Shown here in pieces: positions 1 to 10,607 of a stretch of DNA of 64,000 nt; position 1 is the first letter of the stretch, and each line of letters opens with the position of its first letter. The stretch is taken from positions 9,362,001-9,426,000 of the forward strand of contig NC_057792.1 of NCBI RefSeq assembly GCF_014905175.1, written 5' to 3'. The notes beneath the pieces are model-generated. The model was not told where the DNA came from. It worked only from the letters and a program-made list of their open reading frames with translations, and made no database searches. The position numbers and the translations under genes are program-made. Source of the DNA: Aphidius gifuensis (taxonomy: Eukaryota > Arthropoda > Insecta > Hymenoptera > Braconidae).

Positions 1-1850
1 ATCCGTAACAAAATTCAGAGGACAAACATTGCTAGTTTTTCAAATGGTTACCGAAGAACATGATGCATATACTTCGCAATATACACTGAGAGGGTTTCTC
101 AGATTGGGGGCTCCATCACCAGATCAGGTTGTCACAGATGATTCAGAAGCACTATTACTAGCTACTACGTTAGCTTTCAAGGACAGACGATTAGAAGCAT
201 ATTTTGAAACTTGTTTTATTCAGGCATCTTCGAGTGAAAAGATATCAGATAATATATGCATAATAAGAATCGATATAGCTTATTTAATTCATGCCGTCAC
301 GAAATGGGCATGTTTTAGTGGTGTTTCACCAGCAACCGAATATTTTTTTGTTAGATGTATCGGGTTATTGACATCAGTTCAAACAATTTTAGAGCTTCGT
401 GAATTATGTACACATATTTTTCAGATGTCGCTAACACAGAGAAAGTTGACGTAAGATCAGATAAGGATCATTGTATGAACTCCACTAATTATTTATTGGA
501 TCTTATGAAAGGTTATGAACCACCATTAGAAAGAGCTGCTGATTCAACGTTCGTAGATTTTGAAATTCCTAAAAAAAAAGAGCTAATCAATCCGTACTCT
601 AATGATAAAACAGAAAAATTTTTGCTTGAAAATTTTTTGTGATAGTCAACCGTCTGAATCAGGTAATTATCCGAATGGATATTTTTGCCCAGAGTTTGGA
701 ACACGACTTATGACTTATTCAAAACGTTTAATGTGTTGGACAACAATAATGCCGTACCTTTTTTATGGAAATAATAAAGAAAAATTTAATGAATCGTGTG
801 TTTCAACATCAGCTAGAAGTGAATCTTATTTTCGAGCATTGAAAATATCTGTACTACAAAGATAAAAGTCAATGCGAGTACACAAAGTGTTAATAATTCA
901 TTTACGTTTATTATCTAGATGTGTCATATTATTATCATCAAATGTATCCGAAGCAAAAAATGATAAATGTCAGCTAAGGTCACCAAATGAGTCAGTAAAA
1001 ATAAGGGAAATGAACAATTCATCCGTTTCACCGATACATTCTACAGTTGACTTAGAATGTACATTAAACAATTCAGTTCAAAATTCAAGAGAATTAAATT
1101 TTTCACTATCTTCTCTACCAATTTTTAACTCTACAGAACAAAACTCTGATTTTTACGTCTTTGAAAGTGTTATAAACACTACTACTGAGTCAGATTTGAA
1201 ATTTCACAAAAAAAATATTATAATATCATCAACTTCAGAGTCATCTATAAATGAAGTCAAAGATGAATCAACAGCATCTTATATCAATCACAATAATTCA
1301 TTAAATACCTCATATAACATGTCAGACGTAAAAGATAATTCAAAAGTTTTACAACCAATTGATATAAACAACCATGATTCTCCAAATCAAGTTGATCTTT
1401 GGAAAGGAATGTTAAATTCCCCGAAAAAACGAGGTAAATATCTGCGATCAAATGTTAACGTTGAAAACCTGCATCAACAACCACAACTAAGTTATAAAAC
1501 AACATTATCAGACAATGGTAATAGTTTAGGCCTTGTAGAGACAAGGAAGGGTTTAATAAAAACGATAAACACCTGTCCTTTTGATGCTGCTGTTCATAGC
1601 TTAAGGGTTGGATATATTGGATATATTGATTATCATAAATATATTAATCAATTAGAAAATGTACATTTATTCGTAAGTTTACCACAACAGATTCAGCGCA
1701 ATCAAAAGAGCTATATGAAAATCATGCTGAATTTTTATTATTATCGAGAGGGGAAATTAAAAATAATGTATTAGATTATAACAAAAATATCGGTAATATG
1801 TTAGACTTGTTACTTGAAATTCAATTTAATAAAAATGTAAAAACCTATTA
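1..1850 (+). pseudogene. Decayed MULE/NOF-like transposase remnant
   Basis: A coding stretch is open from the first bases of the window but shifts frame near 430-450, near 640, and again near 1680, so it cannot make one protein. The pieces in order read like the C-terminal half of the MULE/Foldback-NOF type transposase proteins of insects: a DDSEALLLATTLAFKD segment, IRIDIAYLIHAVTKWACF, then ARSESYFRALK near 800-845, a long Ser/Asn-rich linker (872-1550), and NTCPFDAAVHSL near 1570, a motif I associate with the same proteins. The family call is from recalled motif style. The 5' part lies outside the window. The linker is low-complexity and is the longest open piece (300 codons). Confidence 0.6.
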
Positions 1851-2264
1851 AACTTTTCATATAGATAGAAATAAAATCAAAAAGTGAATTTAATATTAAA
1901 AAATCCTAGTGAACAATCATATTTGTTCCTTGAAAATTTAACATTCCTTATTCCCAAATATAAACTTCGAAATTTCTCCGGGGTGTTTTTTTTCTGTGCT
2001 ACAAGTTTTTTACCGATTGGATACTTCAAAACCACTACCATCAACAAGGCGACCATCCAGATTGACACGGTCTTCAACAACTTTGGTTTTGCAATATTCG
2101 AACAAACAGGTACATCTCCAGAACTCACATTCTCTCCTCACCCGTTACCCTGTACACGGATTACCCTGTATTCAACAAAAATTGTGGTTCTGGTACAATA
2201 ATTTGGTGGCAAGATGCAAGCTTCTTTTTTTTTATTTGTCCTTCCTTCTTATAAATAAAACTTG
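1851..2264. other. Intergenic, no gene recognised
   Basis: AT-rich sequence downstream of the transposase remnant. Short overlapping open frames occur on both strands at 1877-2268, but none has a recognisable domain or splice context. Confidence 0.4.
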
Positions 2265-2268
2265 TTAA

Positions 2269-2746
2269 GGTACAACCAGGGCAAAATGAGAGACATCTGG
2301 CGGATGTTTGCTAAAAACATTATATATTCATGAGTGCGAAAAGGACGAAAGATTAGAAAGAGAATACTGTTTCTCACTTCCACTCAAGTATTTAGACAAA
2401 GACAAAAATTTATTATCCTCTATTAATTAAAATTGAATATTAAAACTTATACTAAATTTGGGTGATGATTTTTCGTCTTTTTTTCTAGTTTTATCCTTTA
2501 GTTTTTGGTAAATATGGCATTATTTTTTCAAGTATTTCGATGGGGTATTATGAAAAGCTGAACATCATTTTCCATAAGAGCCTATGTTTAACCTCAAAAA
2601 AAAGGACCATCTTTAACAGTTAATTAATCAAAAAAACATCTTATAACAAAAAAACTGATTAAAGAAAAAGGTGTATCGTTATTTTAATTATCTACTCTAT
2701 AAAATTCGTGAAATCGTCATTATTTTTAATTTTCCCTGGTTGTACC
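2269..2746. mobile_element. TTAA-flanked MITE (478 bp)
   Basis: The ends GGTACAACCAGGGCAAAAT and ATTTTCCCTGGTTGTACC are near-perfect inverted repeats, and both sides carry TTAA (2265-2268 and 2747-2750). TTAA duplications are typical of piggyBac and Kolobok transposons; the interior is non-coding, so this is a non-autonomous copy. Confidence 0.7.
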
Positions 2747-2750
2747 TTAA

Positions 2751-3338
2751 ATGTTTTATATTTTTTATTTTGTAGATTCATAATCTTTATTGAACGGTAC
2801 AACAATTTTTATTGGACTACATTTTTCAATTCACCGTATAACAAATTTTATTATCTGTTTTTCTAATTTGTATTTTCTATTTTTATAATTTTTATTTTCA
2901 ATCTAATATTTTTTGTTCCAAAGATAATAATTTTTGTTAAACGGTACAATAATTTTTGAGGTCCAACAGCATCTGTAAACCACGTAAGAAAATTTGTTTT
3001 GAATCACGACAATTTTTATGGTTCTGGAATGACAATTATTGTCAGCTAGCAACAGATGACATACACAAACACGTTTGGAAGGGATGTTCAGTTGTGTGAG
3101 ATGTTTCTGTTGGCCGAATAAACTTGTTGGGACCTGTCGGCTGTCAATAACGAAAATAAAAGAGCTATCATTCAATTGTCGGTAAACTTTCTAACAATCA
3201 TCATTTATTTATTTATATTTGTGTGCATATGTGAATTTTAATTTTGTCAGGGTGACAATTTAAATAGGATTATTTCAATTATTTTATATACAAGTTAACA
3301 TGACGCGCCTGCGGCGCGTCTCTATGCCTCTTTAAAGC
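2751..3338. other. Intergenic, AT-rich
   Basis: T-rich filler with scattered ATTTTTAT and AACGGTACAA motifs. The only odd part is a short GC-rich palindrome, CGCGCCTGCGGCGCG, near 3304-3318. No coding evidence. Confidence 0.35.
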
Positions 3339-3340
3339 TA

Positions 3341-4032
3341 CGGTCTCCAAGGAGCGTCTGCGTCGACTGTCCGACTGTCGCGTTCAGAGACGCTCGTCCC
3401 GAGAATACAAGTTTTATGTTATTGGTCTCCAAGGCGCGTTCGCGCTCGGAGCGCTGCAATCAGAAGTCGTGTCTGAACGCTCGACTGACCAAAGTCGGGT
3501 CAGGCTTCTGTAGACGCTGGGCAGTCACGCACATATATATAAGTTCTTTAACTGTATGTGTTTAGCTGGTAAAGTGTTAGTGCAGTATACTAATGTTTTT
3601 ATGTTTACCATAGTTTTTTTTTAATTTAATTTAAAAAATAGTCAAACTGATGTATATTAAGGCAGAAAAATCGATGAAATTTTTTATCATTATTGTTTAA
3701 ATGGCCATTTATTAATATTTAGAAATGTCCCTCATTTTTTATTGTATGCAAATCGCTAACAGGTTTTCATTTCATTTTAATTTTTCTGTCATTTTCTCCT
3801 ACAATATTCTTAAGTAACTTTATCAGCTATTATCAAAATTAATTTTTCTCTATTATCTATGATATTTATATTTTTATTTAAAACAAAAGTATATTCATCA
3901 TACAGCTGCTCAACTGTTTAGAAATTGTGAGCGCGCCTTGGAGACCTCTCGGCTATGAGCGTTCCAAAGCGCTTGATCAGAACGCCCGAACGCGACAGTC
4001 GGACAGCCGGCGCAGACGCTCCTTGGAGACCG
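3341..4032. mobile_element. GC-rich foldback element (692 bp)
   Basis: The left end CGGTCTCCAAGGAGCGTCTG is repeated in inverted form at the right end (3989-4032), and the match continues for roughly 45 bp through the GACTGTCCGACTGTCGCG tract. TA lies directly outside each end. The interior is AT-rich and non-coding; the ends stand out by GC content. Confidence 0.6.
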
Positions 4033-4074
4033 TACCTTAAGTTTAAAAAAAAAAAAAAAAGAGAAAAGACAGGA

Positions 4075-4579
4075 GTGCGTGAACCTAGTCCTAGAAAAAT
4101 TTTCTAGGATACTCATTAGAAGCGTCTCAATTGGAACTATTTTGTACTGTAATTGTTTTAATTTTTATCTCAAAATTAAATAGTGGCGGAAGGATTAAAA
4201 ATCTACTTTTTTTTTAGATGGCTTAGGGGGAAAAAAAAATTAATACAAACACAAAGTAATTCCTACTAATTTGTACCACCAAGCCCGAAATTTGTACCTC
4301 AAGAATAACAACAAAGAAAAAATATTTACTCCAAAATGTTTCTATACTGCTTCCAAAAATAAATATTTTTAAATAATATATTAATTGCGTTTGTAGTAAT
4401 TATTTCCCCCCCCCCCCTAATTCATCAAAAAAAAAAAAAAGATTTTTAACCCGCTCTCCACCCTTCAATTTTGTGATAAAAATTAAAACATTTACCGTAC
4501 AAAATAGTGCAAATTAGGACGCTTCTATAAAGTATCCTAGAAAATTTTTCTAGAACTTATACATGGTTAGTTTACGCAC
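4075..4579. mobile_element. Foldback element with CTAGAAAAATTTTCTAG ends
   Basis: A 40-50 bp arm at 4075-4130 (GTGCGTGAAC, then TCTAGGATACT, then TAGAAGCGTC) is repeated inverted at 4530-4579. Inner arms continue with TTTTGTACTGTAAT / TTACCGTACAAAAT. The interior includes a poly-C run at 4408 and poly-A runs. No ORF. Confidence 0.55.
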
Positions 4580-5248
4580 CTGAAAAAAAGACGAAAAAAC
4601 AGGATAACTTTATTTTATTATCAAAAAAACAGAGATAGAATGTTTGACCCCACAGCAACCATTGCCAACCACAATATTATAAAATTAACAAAAAAAAAAA
4701 AATTAGAAAAAACAGACGAAGAAACAGAATAATAAATTTATTTTATTAATTAAAATGAAGAGAGAGAGAAAAAAAAGAATATCAATCTAGGGAAACAAAA
4801 CAACCAATCACAGAAGAAAGAACCGCCGTTACCTTTCTTCTTTTTAAAATAGGAGATTGGTAAGTAAATTATTATTTCAATTTATTGGATGCTTATTCAT
4901 GACATAACTTTTTTTTCAAAATTAACCGTCATTCTTTATTCAACAACAGTAATTCCCATTTTTCTTTTTCAGTGTCAATTATGGTATTATTTTTTTTTAT
5001 TAAATTTCAAAAACTTTTTTTCAAATTAATTTCACATTTTTTTTTCATTAATAAAATTGTTGGTGGATGTATGCAATTCAGAATGTTTTTTTTTTTGTTT
5101 TTTTTTAGATGCATATAGATTTATTATTATTTATCTTTATATTTATTAAAAATATATTTTCATTTTCACAGCATTAAATTTATTAAAGCATGCTAGATGT
5201 TTATTTTTGTACCACATGATTTTCTTTTCTCTGTCATTTTTTTTCCAT
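4580..5248. other. Intergenic, homopolymer-rich
   Basis: Runs of A and T dominate. No ORF, RNA gene or repeat boundary was recognised. Confidence 0.35.
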
Positions 5249-5252
5249 TTAA

Positions 5253-5821
5253 GGCAGTATGTCAAAATATTGAAAAAAAATTCCCTCTCACAGATTTTGA
5301 TCAAAGAAGGCTCATTTTTTAAGTGAAATAAAGATCTATTTTATCAAATTTTTTTTGTAATTTTCTACCACGATTTGACCGAGATAATTAGGGTCAAAAT
5401 TGACAACAATTTAACACTTTAACACACAAGCATAGGAAGTATCGGCACGTTCTCACTTTTATTGAAAAAACGCTTTCACCGAAAACTTTTATTTTACTAC
5501 AGCTTATACTTCTTTTAATAACAAAAATAATTTTAAAAAAATCATCGATTTCTACCACGAATTTTAAAAGTTATTAATTATTTAAGACGAAAATTTAGGG
5601 TCAAAAACAGTCAAAAAGTACCAGGCGAAGCATTGAAAATCTGCTGAAGTAGTATTAGTGTGTGTAAATACGAGGCGCCCTCACTCATACTTCTAAAAAC
5701 GCGTCAGTAAAGTATAGAAATTTTAGACATTAGAGGGCACTTTCTATTTTTTTAAGCTATGGTTACAAGAGTGCCTCTTTGAACCCAAAGAATTATACTA
5801 CCTTGGAATTTACATACTGCC
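5253..5821. mobile_element. TTAA-flanked MITE (569 bp)
   Basis: Ends GGCAGTATGT / ACATACTGCC are inverted and are flanked by TTAA at 5249-5252 and 5822-5825. The interior is non-coding. It sits just upstream of the decayed gene that starts near 5865 and may have landed in it. Confidence 0.65.
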
Positions 5822-5864
5822 TTAAATAAAAAGTAGATCATGATTAATTAACAATTTTTTCCAG

Positions 5865-7062
5865 TATTTCAAAAAAACAGTTCAATACGTGGTCCGATGA
5901 AATAGTTGTTCTTTTCCCTGGCACATCAAAGACAGCATTATATACTCCATATCGCTCTCATAAAGTACAAGAATTAATGTCAGATGGACAAATAGTTAGA
6001 CGAGTACACAAAATAAAAGCTATTGGGTCTTTCGTTAATCATCTCTTATATACTCAAGGACAATTAGAAGGAAAGCATTTAACAACTGATCCTTGGCGGC
6101 AAATCGAAGCTCCTGTTGTGAGAGACGCTAATGGTAATTTAATTATTTACAGCCAAAATTTTGTACATTGATTTTTTATTATTAATGTTTATTTACATAA
6201 ATTTTTTTTTTACATCACAGAAGAAGAACAAACAGCTGTAGACTGGTTGTCTAATCATATAGATCCAGATGATCAAGTGAAAATAAAGTGGGATCTTTTG
6301 GCATTAGACAACAAAAATTAAAAAGTGGCAATTATCAATTGCACTAGTATTACACAGATTTTCCTTGCTTGAAAGTAGCAATTGGTGCGGAATTACTGTC
6401 ACCAGATTTTAACAAAATTTATCCTGATGCTGCTGATAAATTATTTGATAGATGGGAAATCGTACGTCTTGTTTTAATAAATTATTTAAATAGTTGTAAA
6501 GATATTACTCAAGCTGACAACGGTCTGATACGCGCATTGCCTACACTACTTCAGCACAATCAGGACGCTGTAATTTTTTACTTACTACCATATATCGTTC
6601 AAGCACCATCATTGAGACTTAAAAAAGGTGAAAAAAACAATAAACTTTTTAAAGTTAAACGACGAGCTTTTTTTATGATTTACGTAGGGACTGCTGCAGA
6701 TATTCAGGCAGCTATTAATCGTCATACTTTCAAATTGTAATTTAACTTTTCAACCCATCCCAGTGTTATAGTAGGGCCAATAAATAATATTCAATTGGTT
6801 TATGTATATGTTAACGAGACAGTAAATTTAAGCTTTATGTTGTCAATTCTGTTCTTCACGCAATTGATTTAACATTTAAGTTATTTTTCTCGTTGCAATG
6901 TTAATTTCCAGAAAAAGCAGATAATCTATGGAATTTTATTCAAAAGGGGCTTTATGAAATAATTTCACCAATCGGAAGTAAATGTAGTAGACAAGCATTA
7001 GAGTTGCTGGGCCAAGTTGAACATACAATAACACTTTTAAATGAAAATCATCGACCCAATTA
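5865..7062 (+). pseudogene. Remnant of an uncharacterised repeated protein family, part 1
   Basis: Several short open pieces in different frames line up as one decayed protein. In order: FNTWSDEIVVLFPGTSKTAL and VHKIKAIGSFVNHLLYTQG (5870-6171), a piece after a TTTTACATCACAG acceptor-like site (EEEQTAVDWLSNHI, 6218-6320), the 123-codon open piece at 6369-6740 with LLSPDFNKIYPDAADKLFD and DAVIFYLLPYIV, then VGPINNIQLVYVYVN (about 6770-6815) and DNLWNFIQKGLYEI (6918-6960). This order resembles uncharacterised multicopy proteins of arthropods and fish that I recall only by motif style; their function is unknown. Stops at 6172 and 6318 and frame changes near 6365 and 6745 show it is broken. Confidence 0.5.
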
Positions 7063-7104
7063 ATACTATAATTAGACTGATACGTATTTTATCATTTTTT
7101 TCGG

Positions 7105-8251
7105 AAAAAAATCAATTATTATGGCTCCTTCAGAAATGTTGTCTTTGATTCGACATTTTAGTTTAATTATTGGTCATTATATAAATAAAAATGATAAAGT
7201 CTGGGAAATATTTTTATTGTTAAAAGATATAATTGATATTTTTACAAGCTATTATCTTGATTGTGACACACATTTAACATTGAGTGAAATAATAACCGAC
7301 TATTTAACGCTTCATAATAATTTTTTTCCTAATAGTATGAAACCGAAACATCATGCATTATCCCAAAGTATTGTTTCTAAGTGGATCTTTATCAAGAATA
7401 TCTATGATGAGATTCGAGGCAAAACATCGTGATGGTACAAAAACCCCAGCTGTCGCTATCAGTAGATTGCATATATGTAAGACGATTGCAATATAGCATC
7501 AACTTCAATTAAACTATGAATGAATATTGTAAAATGACGGGGCTGAAGTTGACAGTCACGTTAGCGGCCGAATTTTCAGAGACCAGCGCTCCATACGGTG
7601 TTTGTGGGGCCCCGGGTTTTGCAATATTGTTGTAGGCAGCTCAAGTGCGTTTTTTTCATTGGTGTATTTCAGAGTCACATAAATTATTGGGCCTCTTATT
7701 AAACCAATCGAACCTTTTAGAAATTTTATGAATTTGAGATCAAAAAAGAATTCCTCAGTCTTCAGAAAAGTTAGATTGATGAAAGCGAGGGCGTAGTAAG
7801 TTTTATAACTTTGAAGTACATCTGTAAAAAAAATATCAAGCCGCTGGACATAGTCACTCGTGGGCAGGTAACCGTTTTTATGTTGAAAAGAATTCCTAAG
7901 TCTATAAAAACGTTTAGTTGATGAAAGTGAGAGCGTGATAATTTAGTAAAGACATTTCTCATAGATGAATTTAGTTGTTGCTCGAAAATTAGAGAATATT
8001 TGTATCCATTAAGTGATCCAATTACTGGATTAATATCAAAAGTTGAAGAGTTAACTTGGGATGGTATGCTAATTAAAGAACAATGCGTTGTTATCACTGC
8101 ATCAGAAGAAGGACCAGTATTCTTTGAAGTCAATCATATTATTCTTGGAAAGAATAATAATTTCATATTAATCGTTAAATTTTTACCAGATGTTTTTTAC
8201 ATACTTAAGCTTATAAATTATAAAATTATCGTTATCAATGGAAAATTCTGA
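7105..8251 (+). pseudogene. Remnant of a RFEAKH-type repeated protein, part 2
   Basis: An open piece at 7121-7432 reads SEMLSLIRHFSLIIGHYI and later MKPKHHALSQSIV; a shift near 7405 then gives MMRFEAKHRDG. After a decayed middle, 8000-8250 reads LTWDGMLIKEQCVVITA and EEGPVFFEVNHIILG. I recall the pattern of a PKHH block, RFEAKH and a C-terminal WV-G-Y / P-FG-I module from uncharacterised transposon-associated proteins. Stops and frame changes mark it as dead. It follows part 1 directly in the same orientation, so both may derive from one inserted unit. Confidence 0.5.
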
Positions 8252-8744
8252 CACAAAATGATTTATATAATTGTAATATCAGTTACATTGTACGTGTATT
8301 TGGAGGGTATAGGTTTATAATGAAGAACTGTTGGTAAATGCGTAATTTAAGTAGAAGTAAGTTGAAATAAGATTCTAGAAAATCTAAAATGTTCATTTGT
8401 AATAATAATAAAAAAAAGACTTGCCATATATAAATTGCATTAATTATTAATTGATTATTATTATTTTTTTTATTTAAAAGGTTCATTAATTTTTATTGAG
8501 GTGGAAGACAAATTTTATTCATTTTGTAAGAATTTTTATTAAAAATTGAATAAATTTAATTGTTAGTGTACAATAAATTTCATTGAAAAATCAAATCAAT
8601 TTTATTTGCACTGTTTAACAATTTTTATCCAAAAAAAGAACAAATTTTGTTTACTTTATCAGAATTTTCATTTGAGAAAGAACAAAACTTGTAAATTTTG
8701 AGAATTTTTTTATAAAGTTTTATCGAGGGAAAGTCACTCCAAAA
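8252..8744. other. Intergenic, AT-rich
   Basis: Repeated AAAATTTTTAT-type motifs; no ORF or element ends recognised. Confidence 0.35.
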
Positions 8745-9388
8745 TTTAGTGTACACCAGATTACAGATTACCGGTAATGATGTAATCCTTCCAATGATTA
8801 CATAAGATTACTTTTTTGTAATCACAAAGAATTCCAGTAATTTTTTATAATTACACTTAAAATTCAAAGATTTTAAAAAGATTACACGAGATTTTTGAAG
8901 ACTATTGAAGATTACACCAGATTACAGATTACCTGTAATCATGCAATATTCCTAATGATTACACAAGATTACTTTTTTTTTTGGTAATCACAGAGATTCC
9001 CTGTAATCTTTTATGATTACACTTAAAATTCAAAGAAGAAAAAAAAAATTAATGAAAAACGAATAAAGAAAAAAAAATTAGTATACTATACATGTGCATG
9101 TATACACGCGCATGCGCGATCTGAAAACAGAGAAGGGAAGATTACTGAGATTTCCTGTAATCATATCAAGATTACAAGCAAATTTTCGCAGATTACAGAT
9201 ATACGACGTAAGATTACTGGTGATTACATAAAATTTTCAAAGATTATTGATGATTATAAAAGATTACAAGAGTACTTTAGATTACATCGATTACATGATT
9301 TTTCCGTAATCATTTCTGTACGATTACAAGAGGTTATTGAAGATCCTTCTCCCGATGTATACCAGATTACACAAGTGTAATCACCCCC
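8745..9388. repeat. GATTAC-rich dispersed-type repeat
   Basis: GATTAC or its complement GTAATC occurs many times, arranged as short divergent pairs (for example AGATTACAGATTACCGG at 8758-8775 and again near 8920-8937). The block ends in a poly-C run near 9386. Two halves, 8755-8880 and 8908-9025, are direct copies of each other. No protein-coding potential. It is either a satellite-like array or the body of a short element; I could not define its ends. Confidence 0.5.
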
Positions 9389-9748
9389 CCCCCCTCGAGT
9401 TTTATAGATTTTAATAAGTGCCGAATAAATTTTGTTGTACAGACCCGTAATTTTTGTGTCCCGGGAACCACAAAAATTGTGGGTCGATTAAACAAACTTC
9501 GATATTGACCACATCATATTTTATTGTACTTACATCTTGCCACTTTTTTGTGGTTTTTTTCAACAATTTTTAAGTAGTTTTTTAACAATTTTTGTAAGAT
9601 ATTTCTCTCCGTGTAGGGAATAACAAAATAAGAAGATTCTTTTAAATAATGTTGAATACTTGGTTGATCAATTTTTATTATTCAAATAATAATAATTCTA
9701 TTATTAAATTTTTGTTCAAACATTTTTTTGAAGTGAAACTTCTTTAGA

Positions 9749-9805
9749 ATGGGCAGTAAAAAAAAAAAAACAAAAGATGGATGCAACGAAAGTAACGGTA
9801 TGAAG
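9749..9805 (+). other. Duplicate first coding exon, copy A
   Basis: ATG at 9749 opens 19 codons reading MGSKKKKTKDGCNESNGMK and runs directly into GTAAGT at 9806, a strong splice donor. About 107 bp around it (about 9724-9832) is repeated without a mismatch about 859 bp downstream. No matching second exon was found before copy B, so this copy may be an orphan. Confidence 0.4.
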
Positions 9806-9999
9806 GTAAGTAATTTTAAATTATTTTTCATCAGGAGTTCAAGTCACTTCTCACGTAAAATTTTCTGATACAAAACAAAAAAAATTCAACCAACAAAGTT
9901 CGAATAGTAATAAAGAACAATCAAGAAAATGATTGTTAACATAATTTTTTTTTTCTCTTATATTTATTTATGTAAAAAAATTTTTTTTCTTGATTTGTT

Positions 10000-10345
10000 C
10001 AATATTTTTCGTGGATTATAACAAATACGTCATAAACCAAGAAGCTTACTTCTAAAATCGCGTACATTTTGTTATAATTGAAGACCTATTTGGTTATAAT
10101 CCAAGAACCTTACTTCTAAAAATTAGAACATTTTGCCATGATTCAAGAAAATTTGTTATTATTTAAGAATTTTTTTTTATAATTCAAGACGTATTTGTTA
10201 TAATTCAAGACAATATTTCCATAATTCAAGAAATTTTTCGTTCTCGAATTACAAAGTTTTTTATTTAATATAAGGAATTTTTTCCATAATCCAAGAACTT
10301 TTTTTGCAAGAACGAAATTTCTGTATTTTAGAAGTTTTTTTTCTC
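10000..10345. repeat. Degenerate minisatellite of about 30-40 bp units
   Basis: Variants of TTATAATTCAAGAA followed by a T-run recur through 10060-10320. No clear ends. Confidence 0.45.
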
Positions 10346-10533
10346 AGTGCAGTAGCAAAGTCATCTAAATAGATAATTGTTTGATAATAAAGCTCCCAGT
10401 ATGCTCGTGTTCCTTTCTCACGATCATATCCAAACCATTTTTTAAAATCTTCATATATTATATAAAACGAGTCAAGTGTTGAATTTTCTATAGTTAAATG
10501 ATCTATTGAAATGTTTTTAAACGAGAAATCGTT
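10261..10533 (-). pseudogene. Unrecognised coding remnant
   Basis: The minus strand is open for 91 codons, with an N-terminal half that looks protein-like: SFKNISIDHLTIENSTLDSF, then FKKWFGYDREKGTRAYWELY. The C-terminal part runs into the minisatellite and is low-complexity. A stop at 10534-10536 separates it from a further open piece in the same frame. I do not recognise the family. It lies exactly between the two identical first-exon copies at 9749 and 10608. Confidence 0.35.
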
Positions 10534-10607
10534 CTACTTCAGCTCGTAATATATGTGTAAGATTTTCAAGGTCCGACACAAACTTTTTGAAGTGAAACTT
10601 CTTTAGA

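Noticed and set aside
2003..2160. Minus-strand piece with a Cys-rich FWRCTCLFEYC look
   Set aside because: Only about 50 codons between stops, no acceptor in frame, no family recognised.
7771..8133. 120-codon minus frame
   Set aside because: It is antisense to the decayed plus-strand protein, whose motifs explain the region.
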